DNA of 64,000 bases from Bacillota bacterium (GTDB taxonomy: Bacteria; Bacillota; Clostridia; Lachnospirales; Lachnospiraceae), in the NCBI GenBank assembly GCA_023442465.1, contig JAEZZQ010000015.1, positions 310,001 to 374,000 on the forward strand. Direction: 5' to 3'. Positions within the stretch are counted from its first letter, which is position 1. Every line of letters starts with the position of its first letter. A program made the position numbers and the translations under genes. Below are positions 25,005 through 33,666 of the stretch, piece after piece. Below the pieces are notes generated by a model. That model did no database searches. It was not told the DNA's origin and was given only the letters and a program-made list of their open reading frames with translations.

Positions 25005-27062
25005 CTATTTTTTATAGTTCTTCGCTGCCATATCGAACTGCATATAAAGCGAGGATTGATTTTCCATCTGCTTCACGCTGTTCGTCCTTCGTGTCACAAA
25101 ATCATCCAGTTTGCGCATATATTCGTCCTCTGTAATACTTCCTTCCGCAACAAGGGTTAGTCCCTTTTCCCAGCTGGCGGTAAGGGCCGGGTCCAGCAGC
25201 GGCCTTATGGAGCCTGCCACCACATCATATATCATCTCCCCCATAAGGGTAGGAGTGATGATCTGGGTCTTTTTATTTAAGGACAAATATTTGATATTTA
25301 CCAGTTTCTTCAGTATCTCAGCCCGCGTAGCAGAGGTGCCGATGCCGCTGCCCTTCATCTGTGCGCGCAGTTCCTCGTCCTCAATGAATTGTCCGGCATT
25401 TTCCATAGTTAATATCATCGTCCCTGAATTATAGCGTTTGGGCGGGGATGTTTCCCCTTCCTTGATTTCAAAGCCTTTTAAGGACAACTCATCCCCTTTT
25501 TTCAGCCGTTTCAGCATCTCCATGAATTCGGGGTCCTTCGTATCATTTCCTTCCTCCTGACCTTCTCCTTCTTCCGCACCTGCCTCTTTATTCTCTGTCT
25601 CCTTACTTTCCGGGGCCTTGTTGCTTTCTTCCTTCTTTTTAGCAAAAGAGAATTCCGCCGCCTTTAGATACCCCGGATCCACTAAGACCTTAAAGCTTGC
25701 GAAAAATTTCTCCTCTTTCATTCCTATGGTCAAAGCGATCTTCTGATACACCGCCGCCGGAAAAAAGATGCAGAGAAAACGCCTGACAATGATTTCATAG
25801 ACCTTCGCCGCCGTAGCGCTTAAGCTTCCCAGGTTTCCAAGCCCCTGCCCGGTAGGAATGATGGCATAATGGTCTGTAATCTGCTTATCGTTCACATATC
25901 TGGTCTTGGCAATATTCTTATAGGTACCCTTTTGAAGCACTTCTTCTGCAAATGCCGCCGTCTGGGAATAGCCCTTGAGCCCGCTTATATTCTTGGATAT
26001 CTCCTTTGCTACCGCAGTTGACAATACTCTGGCATCCGTTCTCGGATAAGTGGTCATCTTCTTTTCATATAACTCCTGCACGATACGCAGCGTTTCATCG
26101 GGGCTGATTTTGAAATATTTGGAACAGTCGTTCTGAAGCTCTGCCAAGTTATACAAAAGGGGCGGATTCTTCGTTTCTTTTTTCTTCTCCACCGCTTCTA
26201 TGACCGGCACTGCTCTGGGAACCTCTTCCAGTGCATCAATAAGCTCCTGAGCGGTCTTTTTTTCTTTAAAGCCATTTTCCTTATAAAGAAGAGGGGAATT
26301 ATAATATTTCGTTCCTTCAATAGCCTTCCACTCGCATTCAAAGTGCTTTTCTTCCGTCTCCACTCCGGCTATTACCCGGTAGAAGGAAGTCTTTACAAAG
26401 TTTCGGATTTCCCGTTCTCTGTTAACCACCATGCCGAGAACGCAGGTCATGACCCTTCCTACCGAAACCACTGCCTTATCCGTTTTCAGATAGGACTTGA
26501 TGGAGTTGCTGTATTTCAGAGTGAGCACCCGGGAGAAATTAATTCCCATGAGATAATCCTCCTTCGCCCGAAGGTAAGCAGCGGAGCAAAGATTATCATA
26601 GGAAGACAAGTCCTTCGCCTCCCGTATGCCGCGCAATATTTCCTCTTCCGTCTGGGAATCGATCCACACGCGCTTTCTTTGTTTGCCGCTCACGCCTGCC
26701 TGTTTCTCCACCAGACGATATATGTATTCTCCCTCCCGTCCGGAGTCAGTGCAGACGTAAATGGTGTCCACTTCCGCACGGTTCAAAAGCCCGCTTACGA
26801 TTGTAAATTGTTTCTTTACATTTTCAATGACTTCGTACTTAAACTCTTCAGGAATAAAAGGAAGGGTAGCCAATGACCATCTCTTGTATTTCTCGTCATA
26901 AACCTCCGGATAGCTCATGGTCACTAAATGCCCCACGCACCATGTTACGATCGCTTCTTCCGATTCCATATAGCCGTCTTTGTTGCTCATATTCAATTTT
27001 AACGCTTTCGCGAACTCTCTCGCCACGCTGGGCTTCTCCGCAATATATAAACTTTTTCCCAT
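25005..27062 (-). CDS. topB: DNA topoisomerase III (type IA)
   Basis: The 685-residue enzyme relaxes and decatenates DNA through a transient 5'-phosphotyrosyl bond. The Toprim domain is at the N-terminus (SLYIAEKPSVAREFAKAL, then CTDSGREGEYIYR with its acidic triad). The catalytic tyrosine lies in KKMTTYPRTDARVLS, and the C-terminal region has the GIGTSATRAEIL segment of type IA enzymes. A highly charged insertion (KKKEESNKAPESKETENKE and following Glu/Gly-rich residues, about 485-520) is unusual but lies between core domains. The start ATG has a weak, distant ribosome site (GAGAGG). The hexapeptide protein gene follows 24 bp downstream. Confidence 0.95.
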   Translation of the reverse strand: MGKSLYIAEKPSVAREFAKALKLNMSNKDGYMESEEAIVTWCVGHLVTMSYPEVYDEKYKRWSLATLPFIPEEFKYEVIENVKKQFTIVSGLLNRAEVDTIYVCTDSGREGEYIYRLVEKQAGVSGKQRKRVWIDSQTEEEILRGIREAKDLSSYDNLCSAAYLRAKEDYLMGINFSRVLTLKYSNSIKSYLKTDKAVVSVGRVMTCVLGMVVNREREIRNFVKTSFYRVIAGVETEEKHFECEWKAIEGTKYYNSPLLYKENGFKEKKTAQELIDALEEVPRAVPVIEAVEKKKETKNPPLLYNLAELQNDCSKYFKISPDETLRIVQELYEKKMTTYPRTDARVLSTAVAKEISKNISGLKGYSQTAAFAEEVLQKGTYKNIAKTRYVNDKQITDHYAIIPTGQGLGNLGSLSATAAKVYEIIVRRFLCIFFPAAVYQKIALTIGMKEEKFFASFKVLVDPGYLKAAEFSFAKKKEESNKAPESKETENKEAGAEEGEGQEEGNDTKDPEFMEMLKRLKKGDELSLKGFEIKEGETSPPKRYNSGTMILTMENAGQFIEDEELRAQMKGSGIGTSATRAEILKKLVNIKYLSLNKKTQIITPTLMGEMIYDVVAGSIRPLLDPALTASWEKGLTLVAEGSITEDEYMRKLDDFVTRRTNSVKQMENQSSLYMQFDMAAKNYKK

Positions 27063-27092
27063 GAAATATTAAAAAACTATCCTCTCTTGCAA

Positions 27093-27123
27093 CAAGCCCT
27101 TGCCATAAAAATGACAGGGCTTG
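27093..27123 (-). terminator. Weak terminator-like hairpin after the GGDEF/EAL gene
   Basis: CAAGCCCT (27093-27100) pairs with AGGGCTTG (27116-27123), an 8-bp stem with a 15-base loop, 13 bp after the stop codon of the upstream gene. The minus-strand tail TTGCAAG lacks a T-run, so termination is uncertain. It may instead be part of the topB leader. Confidence 0.4.
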
Positions 27124-27136
27124 CTATAAACAATTT

Positions 27137-28858
27137 TTATACCACAGCTTGCTTTAATAACTCCTCCACCTCGTCGGAGGGCATCGGCTTTCCTAAAAAG
27201 AATCCTTGAATGTTGTCACATTCTATAGATTTCAAATATTCAAACTGCTCCTTCGTCTCCACACCTTCGGCCACCGTTTCGAAGCCCAGCTTCTTGACCA
27301 TATAAATAATGGACTCCGTGATTATTTTCGTATTATCATCAGAAACAACAGTATCAATAAACGACTTATCTATTTTCAACGTATCGATAGGCAGCCCCTT
27401 CAAATAAGAAAGAGAAGAATATCCCGTTCCGAAATCATCCAAGGAAATGCGAATTCCATAGCTTCTTAAGGTCACAAGCTTGTTCGTAATCTCTCCGAAA
27501 TCGTCAATCAACACGCTCTCGGTAATCTCCAGCTCCACCTCTGTAGGCTCCACATCGTATTTCTTCAAAATTTTCATCAATTTACTTACAAAATCTAACT
27601 TTCTATACTGAATAGCTGATATATTTAAGGACAAAATCAAATCTGACTTGTACTTTTTCTTCCACTGTGAATAAATGCGAATGCTTTCTTCGATTACCCA
27701 AGTGCCTATGGGAATGATTGTCCCATTTTTCTCCGCAATCGGTATAAATATAGAAGGACTTATCATATGCCCATCATCGTCTTTCCAGCGGATCAATGCC
27801 TCCACGCCCCTAAGCTTCCTGTCCTGAGCATGGTACTGAGGCTGGAAATACATCATGAAATTCTGGCTGAAGGCAGCCTCCTTCAGTTTATTTTCAATGG
27901 TCACATTCTGTAAAAAATCGTTTAATATGGGAACATCAAAATATTGTATCGAATCCTTGCCCTTGCTCTTGGCTTTAAACATTACGATTTCCGCACAGTT
28001 GATGAGCTCTAATGTGGTCTTTGCCGCTTCGGGATATTCCGCAACTCCCATGCTCACCGTAATGTTCACTTCCATCCCATTACTAAGAACAAAAGGTTTC
28101 TGCAGCCGCTCGTGAATCATCCGGAAAATATGCTCTACGCTTCTGGCTCCGCAAGGATCGTAAATGGCAATACAATAAATGTCACTGTTAAAATGAGACA
28201 CGATCACGTTATTATTCTTAATGCTGGACAAAAACTGCCCGAACTGCTGGACGATTTCATCTCCAATCACAATTCCCAACCCATCGTTAATCTTCCGGAA
28301 ATCGTCGATATCTATGAACATGACCGCCACTGAGGCGCGTTCCTCTTCCGCTTTTCTTACATAATCTCCCAAAAGGAGTATGAAATAATTCCGGTTATAT
28401 AACCCGGTCAATACGTCGTAGTATGCCATGTACGTCAATTCTTCATTTTGATTTTTGAACTTCGTAATGTTTTTGAACCGGATTACTTTTTCCTTAGCGT
28501 TCTCATTCTCGTCATAAGTGACCGCAGTCTCACATTCCACCCAGATACCGTCCTTCATGCGGAACACTGCGCTTTCACTTTTTCGCCCTTTTTTTTCAAT
28601 AAATAAGAGTTCCCTAAGCTGAAGAACATATTTGTCCTCTATGAAATCATAAATTCCTGAAATATCCCTTACTTCTTGAATGCTTACCTTAAAGAAAAAT
28701 TTCCAATTGCCAAACGTCCTTATAATATCGTCCTCGAAGTTGTAGTATAAAAACGCACTGCTCGATGTATTACAGAGCATTTGAAACATTTTCTCATCGA
28801 CGCTTAATTTCTGATTCATCGCATTAAGCAGTTCAAATTGATACTGTAATTCATCCAT
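27137..28858 (-). CDS. EAL-domain cyclic-di-GMP phosphodiesterase with degenerate GGDEF domain
   Basis: The 573-residue cytoplasmic protein has an N-terminal PAS-like region (about 1-130), a GGDEF domain (about 145-300) and an EAL domain (about 315-565). The cyclase signature is degenerate: the GGDEF position reads NSDIY within SHFNSDIYCIAIY, so it should not make c-di-GMP, although it might still bind GTP. The EAL domain is complete: GVEALIRW, LEITESVLI, SLDDFGTGYSSL, LKIDKSFI, AEGVET and the final IQGFFLGKPMP are all present, so it should be an active phosphodiesterase. It is a single gene between the asd and topB units. No c-di-GMP riboswitch was seen in the window. Confidence 0.92.
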   Translation of the reverse strand: MDELQYQFELLNAMNQKLSVDEKMFQMLCNTSSSAFLYYNFEDDIIRTFGNWKFFFKVSIQEVRDISGIYDFIEDKYVLQLRELLFIEKKGRKSESAVFRMKDGIWVECETAVTYDENENAKEKVIRFKNITKFKNQNEELTYMAYYDVLTGLYNRNYFILLLGDYVRKAEEERASVAVMFIDIDDFRKINDGLGIVIGDEIVQQFGQFLSSIKNNNVIVSHFNSDIYCIAIYDPCGARSVEHIFRMIHERLQKPFVLSNGMEVNITVSMGVAEYPEAAKTTLELINCAEIVMFKAKSKGKDSIQYFDVPILNDFLQNVTIENKLKEAAFSQNFMMYFQPQYHAQDRKLRGVEALIRWKDDDGHMISPSIFIPIAEKNGTIIPIGTWVIEESIRIYSQWKKKYKSDLILSLNISAIQYRKLDFVSKLMKILKKYDVEPTEVELEITESVLIDDFGEITNKLVTLRSYGIRISLDDFGTGYSSLSYLKGLPIDTLKIDKSFIDTVVSDDNTKIITESIIYMVKKLGFETVAEGVETKEQFEYLKSIECDNIQGFFLGKPMPSDEVEELLKQAVV

Positions 28859-28938
28859 TTGCCGTCACCCTTCTCAATACATTTTTCTCCCTATCTTCTA
28901 TATTGATTACTTCATTACTAAAGATAGCTATACCCCGT

Positions 28939-28970
28939 ATTTATCATATTTCCCACAAAATATGATAAAT
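28939..28970. repeat. AT-rich hairpin between asd and the EAL gene
   Basis: ATTTATCATATT (28939-28950) and AATATGATAAAT (28959-28970) form a perfect 12-bp stem with an 8-base loop. It is 15 bp past the asd stop codon and about 80 bp before the EAL-gene start, both on the minus strand. No T-run follows, so it could be a weak terminator or an operator. Confidence 0.5.
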
Positions 28971-28984
28971 ATTTATTCTTTCTC

Positions 28985-30070
28985 TTATTTTTTTGTAATA
29001 TAACCCTGAGCCTTCAGCAGCTCTGCGCAAAGCACCGCCCCACCGGCAGCTCCGCGAACCGTATTGTGTGATAATCCCACAAATTTCCAATCGTATACGT
29101 TATCCTCTCTTAAACGTCCTACGCTCACGCCCATTCCATTCTCATAATCCACATCCATGGTCACCTGAGGGCGGTTATCCTCCTCCAGATATTGGATAAA
29201 CTGCTTAGGTGCGCTGGGAAGCTCGAGTTCCTGAGGCGCTCCTTTGAAGTTAACAAGCTTCTCAACAAGCTGCTCCTTGGTAGCCTTTTTCTTAAGCTTT
29301 ACGAAAACAGCCGCCGTATGTCCGTTTAAAACGGGAACACGGATACACTGGCAGGTAATGACTGGTGAAGCTGCGGGAACGATTTCTCCATCCTGGATTT
29401 CTCCCCATATTCTAAGGGGTTCTTTTTCGCTCTTTTCTTCTTCTCCTCCGATGTAAGGAATGATGTTGCCTTCCATCTCCGGCCAGTCCATGAACGTCTT
29501 GCCCGCTCCGGAGATCGCCTGATAAGTGGTTGCCACCACCTCGTAAGGCTCGAACTCCTTCCATGCGGTAAGCACAGGCGCATAACTTTGAATGGAACAG
29601 TTAGGCTTTACTGCAATAAAGCCTCTCGTCGTACCAAGTCTCTTCTTCTGGAAATCGATAACTTTCATGTGTTCCGGATTAATTTCCGGCACTACCATAG
29701 GAACATCGGGCGTCCATCTGTGAGCACTGTTATTGGAAACTACAGGAGTCTCCGTCTTCGCATATTCTTCTTCGATTTTTTTGATTTCGTCTTTCGTCAT
29801 ATCCACGGCACTGAACACGAAGTCTACTCCTGCCGCAACCTTTTCTACTTCGTTTACGTTCATTACAACAATATTTTTTACAGCCTCCGGCATAGGCGTA
29901 GCCATTTTCCATCTATCGCCTACCGCCTCAGCATAAGTCTTTCCTTCAGATCTGGGGCTTGCTGCAATTACCGCCACCTCAAACCATGGATGATTCTCCA
30001 GCAAAGAGATAAATCTCTGCCCTACCATACCGGTTCCGCCTAAAATACCTACTTTTAACCTATCGCTCAT
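28985..30070 (-). CDS. asd: Aspartate-semialdehyde dehydrogenase
   Basis: Reduces aspartyl phosphate to aspartate semialdehyde, the branch point to lysine/diaminopimelate, threonine and methionine. The 361-residue protein starts with the NADP-binding loop GGTGMVGQRF and has the catalytic cysteine C158 in KPNCSIQSYAP and the active-site histidine H251 in VLNGHTAAV. The sequence belongs to the archaeal/fungal-like type of the enzyme (ASPRSEGKTYAEAVGDRWK) rather than the E. coli type. Start preceded by GAGGAG. It lies 62 bp downstream of argH on the same strand; cotranscription is possible though the two pathways differ. Confidence 0.95.
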   Translation of the reverse strand: MSDRLKVGILGGTGMVGQRFISLLENHPWFEVAVIAASPRSEGKTYAEAVGDRWKMATPMPEAVKNIVVMNVNEVEKVAAGVDFVFSAVDMTKDEIKKIEEEYAKTETPVVSNNSAHRWTPDVPMVVPEINPEHMKVIDFQKKRLGTTRGFIAVKPNCSIQSYAPVLTAWKEFEPYEVVATTYQAISGAGKTFMDWPEMEGNIIPYIGGEEEKSEKEPLRIWGEIQDGEIVPAASPVITCQCIRVPVLNGHTAAVFVKLKKKATKEQLVEKLVNFKGAPQELELPSAPKQFIQYLEEDNRPQVTMDVDYENGMGVSVGRLREDNVYDWKFVGLSHNTVRGAAGGAVLCAELLKAQGYITKK

Positions 30071-30132
30071 TTTTCATTCTCCTCATCTTTCTATTTAATA
30101 ATTTTATATTTTCCAATTTTATATATTATATA

Positions 30133-31539
30133 TTATGAATTGCTTCTTGTCTCTTGCATCCAACTGTTTGTCAAAAATTCCCGGTTGATATCGATAACCT
30201 CTTTCATTGCGCTTTGTCCCGGAGCGCCGATCGTCAGACGCTTTTCTACGCATGTCTTTAAGCTCACCGCATCGAAAACATCCTCCTCGAATACCGGGCT
30301 GATTTCTTTCAGCTCCTCTATACTAAGCGCATCGATACAGGTGTTCTTATCTATGCAATAAAGCACCAGCCTGCCTACGATTTCATGGGCATCTCTGAAG
30401 GGCACTCCCATACCTACCAGATAATCCGCCGCGTCCGTCGCATTGGTAAAACCATTCATCGCACTGACTGCCATAACCTCTTCGTTAAACTTCATCGTCT
30501 TTAACATTCCGTTAAACAAAGCGAGACAGCCTTTCACCGTATCGATGGCATCAAAGGTCAGTTCCTTATCTTCCTGCATATCCTTATTATAGGCAAGCGG
30601 TATTCCCTTCATCACCGTCAATATGGACATCAACGCACCGTACACCCTGCCGGTCTTTCCTCTTACTAATTCAGCAATATCCGGATTTTTCTTCTGGGGC
30701 ATAATACTGCTTCCCGTAGAATATGCATCATCTATCTCCACAAAATGGTATTCGTTGGAATTCCAAATAATGATTTCTTCGCAAAAGCGGCTAAGGTGCA
30801 TCATAATCGTGGACAATGCGGATAAAAATTCAATCACATAATCTCTGTCCGAAACAGAATCCATGCTGTTGAATGTCGGCCCTTCAAAGCCCATCAGCGC
30901 CGCCGTATACCCTCTATCCAGAGGATAGGTGGTCCCCGCCAAGGCTCCTGCTCCCAGCGGACAGTAATTCATCCTTGCATAAATATCCCTGAGCCTGAGG
31001 CTGTCCCGCTTAAACATCTCGAAATATGCTCCCATATGATGTGCCAGTGTAATCGGCTGCGCCTTTTGCAAATGAGTAAATCCCGGCATATAGGTGTTCA
31101 GGTTATTCTCCATAATAATAAGTAAGGTAAAAAGAAGCTCCTGAAGCTCCTCTGCCACATGCAGAACCTCCGCTCTCGTATATAGCTTCATATCTAACGC
31201 CACCTGATCATTGCGGCTTCTTCCCGTATGCAGCTTCTTTCCTGCGTCTCCTATCCGGTCTATCAGATTAGCTTCCACAAAACTGTGGATATCCTCGTAT
31301 TCATCCGTAATAATAAGCTTTCCGCTCTTTACATCTTCCCGGATGCCGGTAAGTCCTTTTACGATGGCATTTTTCTCTTCTTCGGTGAGAATGTTCTGCT
31401 TTTCCAGCATTACTACATGTGCAATGCTTCCTTCTATATCTTCTTCAAAGAATTTTCTATCGTAAGAAATGGATGCATTGAAATTATATACAAGCTTATC
31501 CGTCTCCTTCGTAAAACGTCCGCCCCAAAGCTGTGCCAT
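30133..31539 (-). CDS. argH: Argininosuccinate lyase
   Basis: Cleaves argininosuccinate to arginine and fumarate, the last step of arginine synthesis. The start MAQLWGGRFTK at 31539 follows GGAGGAG; an in-frame start five codons upstream has no such site. The 468-residue protein has the fumarase/lyase superfamily signature GSSIMPQKKNPD with the catalytic serine loop. It also has HTGRSRNDQV and TGFTHLQKAQPITL, all typical of ArgH. argG is not in the window. Divergent from the ABC transporter genes that begin at 31721; the 181-bp gap holds both promoters. Confidence 0.96.
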   Translation of the reverse strand: MAQLWGGRFTKETDKLVYNFNASISYDRKFFEEDIEGSIAHVVMLEKQNILTEEEKNAIVKGLTGIREDVKSGKLIITDEYEDIHSFVEANLIDRIGDAGKKLHTGRSRNDQVALDMKLYTRAEVLHVAEELQELLFTLLIIMENNLNTYMPGFTHLQKAQPITLAHHMGAYFEMFKRDSLRLRDIYARMNYCPLGAGALAGTTYPLDRGYTAALMGFEGPTFNSMDSVSDRDYVIEFLSALSTIMMHLSRFCEEIIIWNSNEYHFVEIDDAYSTGSSIMPQKKNPDIAELVRGKTGRVYGALMSILTVMKGIPLAYNKDMQEDKELTFDAIDTVKGCLALFNGMLKTMKFNEEVMAVSAMNGFTNATDAADYLVGMGVPFRDAHEIVGRLVLYCIDKNTCIDALSIEELKEISPVFEEDVFDAVSLKTCVEKRLTIGAPGQSAMKEVIDINREFLTNSWMQETRSNS

Positions 31540-31720
31540 GGTATTCTCCTCCACAATATCTAAACCTTGTTTTTGATACTAACATATTTCACCACGTTTT
31601 TCAATCTTTTCTGCTTCTGCCTCTGCATAAAAATTACATACTTTGCCAAATTTCAACGGTATACTGCACACCGTTTTTTATTTCCTCATATAATAGGATA
31701 TATATAGCAGGAGGATTTCT

Positions 31721-32545
31721 ATGAATAAGCCAATACTGGAATTAAAAGATATTTCTTATTCCTATCATAACTTAAAGGGCGAGACTCCCGCTCTGTCACA
31801 TATATCGTTTCAAGTGGAAAGAGGCGAGTTCGTCGCTATCGCAGGGCCGAGCGGATGCGGAAAATCCACATTATTATCAATCATCTTCGGATTACTCGTT
31901 CCGGAAAGCGGAGAAGTACTTTTTCATATCTCACAAGGGGAAATGCAGGCCTCCAGGCACCAGACAGCCGGACTATGCCCTAAAATGGGCTACATGCTCC
32001 AGCACGACCATTTGTTTGAATGGAGGACCATTTACCAGAATGTGCTGCTTGGCCTGGAAATCAATCATCAGCTGACCGAGGATAAAATAGACCGGGCGAT
32101 ACAGCTGCTGAAAGATTATGACTTATATAAGTTCAAGGATAAAAAACCAAGCGAGCTGTCCGGCGGTATGAAACAGCGCGCAGCCCTCATCCGAACCCTC
32201 GTCCTGGACCCGGAAATCTTGCTTTTGGATGAACCCTTCAGCGCCCTCGACTATCAGACCAGACTTTCTGTCTCTTCGGATATATGCAACATCATTCGCT
32301 CCACCGGAAAAACCGCTATCTTAATTACTCATGACTTATCCGAAGCAATCAGCCTTTCCGATCGGATACTCGTCATGTCCAAGCGTCCTGCTACGATCAA
32401 ATGTGATATTCCCATTCATCTGACGATTTCAGAGGACTCGCCTCTGGCATCCAGAAACGCACCGGAATATCGAGGATACTTCAATCAATTATGGAAGGAG
32501 ATTTCTGATGAGAACTACATCCAAAACGCCGCATCTCTTAAGTAA
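31721..32545 (+). CDS. ABC transporter ATP-binding protein (NitT/TauT type)
   Basis: The 274-residue ATPase has Walker A GPSGCGKSTL, signature LSGGMKQRAAL, Walker B LLLDEPFSAL and a switch histidine in ILITHDLSEA. The sequence is closest in style to SsuB/TauB/NrtD-like subunits that power uptake of nitrate, sulfonates, aliphatic compounds or thiamine precursors. AGGAGG precedes the start. The downstream permease gene overlaps its 3' end by 38 bp, so the two proteins are coupled. No substrate-binding protein gene is nearby, so the substrate is undetermined. A short hairpin followed by six T residues lies at 31655-31679 upstream. Confidence 0.9.
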   Translation: MNKPILELKDISYSYHNLKGETPALSHISFQVERGEFVAIAGPSGCGKSTLLSIIFGLLVPESGEVLFHISQGEMQASRHQTAGLCPKMGYMLQHDHLFEWRTIYQNVLLGLEINHQLTEDKIDRAIQLLKDYDLYKFKDKKPSELSGGMKQRAALIRTLVLDPEILLLDEPFSALDYQTRLSVSSDICNIIRSTGKTAILITHDLSEAISLSDRILVMSKRPATIKCDIPIHLTISEDSPLASRNAPEYRGYFNQLWKEISDENYIQNAASLK

Positions 32546-33323
32546 TCAGGAAAAATATGAGCGTTCCCATCGCAGACAGAAACGTCTTGTCACTGCCGCC
32601 CGCTTATTTATTCTCGTTTTCTTTCTCGCCCTTTGGGAATTTTCTGCCCGTGAGGGATATATCGATTCTTTCTTTTTCAGCAGTCCAAGCAAGGTGGTGA
32701 CCTGCTTCATAGGTATGGTAAAGGATTTATCCTTTTTTTCCAATGCCGGTATCACTCTGTTAGAGACAATTGTAAGCTTTGCCCTCGTTTTCATGATAGG
32801 AATGGTTTCCGCCACGATTTTATGGTATTCCAAAAAGTGCTCGGAAATTTTAGAACCATATCTTGTCATTTTGAACAGCCTGCCCAAATCAGCTCTTGCC
32901 CCTTTATTCATCGTATGGCTGGGAACCGGTATCAATACGATTATCGTAGCGGGTATTTCTGTTGCTATCTTCGGCTCTGTCATCAACCTTTATACCGGTT
33001 TTAAGCAAGTGGACGAGGAGAAGATAAAATTGATCTATACCTTGGGCGGAGGAAAAAAAGACGCATTTACAAAAGTAGTCCTCCCCGGTTCCGTTCCTAT
33101 TATTTTGAGCAATATGAAGGTCAACATCGGCCTCGCTCTCGTAGGTGTTATCATCGGCGAATTCCTCGCTGCCAGAAGGGGACTGGGATATTTGATCATT
33201 TACGGTTCTCAGGTTTTTCAACTGAATCTCGTCATTACCTCCATCATCATTTTGTGCCTTATCGCCATGGGTTTGTATCAGATGATTCAGGCTTTGGAGC
33301 ATTATTATAAGAGAAAAATATAA
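32508..33323 (+). CDS. ABC transporter permease (NitT/TauT type)
   Basis: The 271-residue protein has six predicted membrane helices and the binding-protein-dependent permease loop (YTLGGGKKDAFTKVVLPGSVP, the EAA-type motif, near residue 180). It begins inside the ATPase gene with its own AAGGAG ribosome site. Its stop codon lies 16 bp before the promoter of the leader unit of the drug-exporter operon. Together with the ATPase it forms an importer missing its lipoprotein; such orphan pairs may use a binding protein encoded elsewhere. Confidence 0.9.
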   Translation: MRTTSKTPHLLSNQEKYERSHRRQKRLVTAARLFILVFFLALWEFSAREGYIDSFFFSSPSKVVTCFIGMVKDLSFFSNAGITLLETIVSFALVFMIGMVSATILWYSKKCSEILEPYLVILNSLPKSALAPLFIVWLGTGINTIIVAGISVAIFGSVINLYTGFKQVDEEKIKLIYTLGGGKKDAFTKVVLPGSVPIILSNMKVNIGLALVGVIIGEFLAARRGLGYLIIYGSQVFQLNLVITSIIILCLIAMGLYQMIQALEHYYKRKI

Positions 33324-33339
33324 TTTAAACAAAAATAGG

Positions 33340-33368
33340 TTGACAAACGAACACGTAAAGAGTATGTT
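33340..33368 (+). promoter_or_regulatory. Strong sigma-A promoter of the exporter leader
   Basis: A perfect TTGACA (33340-33345) and TATGTT (33363-33368) with a 17-bp spacer. Transcription should start near 33375, about 50 bases before the leader ORF. It drives a leader with two terminators before the exporter genes. Confidence 0.8.
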
Positions 33369-33423
33369 AATAGTGCGTCTGAAAATTTACGAATTAATAA
33401 AACTTGGAAAGGAGGAAGAAATT

Positions 33424-33513
33424 ATGACGAATAAATATGCTTTTAATAAAGACAGTAACCTTCAATTGAATAGCCGTTTTAATGGAATTGCCTCCGGTGA
33501 CAGGAATAATTGA
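33424..33513 (+). CDS. 29-residue leader peptide of the ABC exporter operon (BmrB-like)
   Basis: The ATG at 33424 is preceded by GGAAAGGAGG at an optimal distance, the strongest ribosome site in the neighbourhood. It opens a 29-codon frame: MTNKYAFNKDSNLQLNSRFN, then GIASGDRNN and TGA. The peptide is Asn-rich (8 of 29) and has no signal sequence or cysteine-rich antimicrobial features, so it is more likely a sensor than an effector. It is followed by an intrinsic terminator 33 bp after its stop codon and a second one 22 bp later, before the exporter genes. By analogy with bmrB upstream of bmrCD in Bacillus subtilis, stalling of the ribosome on this frame by translation-inhibiting antibiotics would allow read-through. 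The analogy rests on architecture and exporter type, not on peptide sequence identity. Confidence 0.75.
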   Translation: MTNKYAFNKDSNLQLNSRFNGIASGDRNN

Positions 33514-33546
33514 TTCGATATATCATATTGTATATTTCGTTTGCTG

Positions 33547-33578
33547 ATGCGGTCCGATTTATTTGACCGCATTTTTTT
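33547..33578 (+). terminator. Leader terminator 1 (putative attenuator)
   Basis: ATGCGGTC pairs with GACCGCAT (8 bp, 10-base loop), followed by seven T residues. It lies 33 bp after the leader ORF stop codon and well before the exporter start codon at 33667. Confidence 0.88.
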
Positions 33579-33600
33579 ATTCTCTTTGCGTCCGAATTTA

Positions 33601-33631
33601 AAGCCGCGGCACTTTCTGCCACGGCTTTTTA
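33601..33631 (+). terminator. Leader terminator 2 (putative attenuator)
   Basis: AAGCCGCGGC pairs with GCCACGGCTT (9 of 10 bp, 7-base loop), followed by TTTTTATAT. A second intrinsic terminator in the same leader, 36 bp before the exporter start codon. Confidence 0.85.
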
Positions 33632-33666
33632 TATGCACAAAATCTATAAAACCGGGGAGGAACCTT

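Noticed and set aside
31655..31680. AACGGT/ACCGTT stem followed by six T residues before the NitT/TauT-type ATPase gene, possible attenuator
   Set aside because: The stem has only 6 bp with a 9-base loop and I found no convincing promoter upstream of it. Too weak to list as a terminator.
33541..33666. Extension of the first exporter gene to 33541
   Set aside because: These codons cover both leader terminators; the true ATG at 33667 has a GGGGAGG site and gives the family length.
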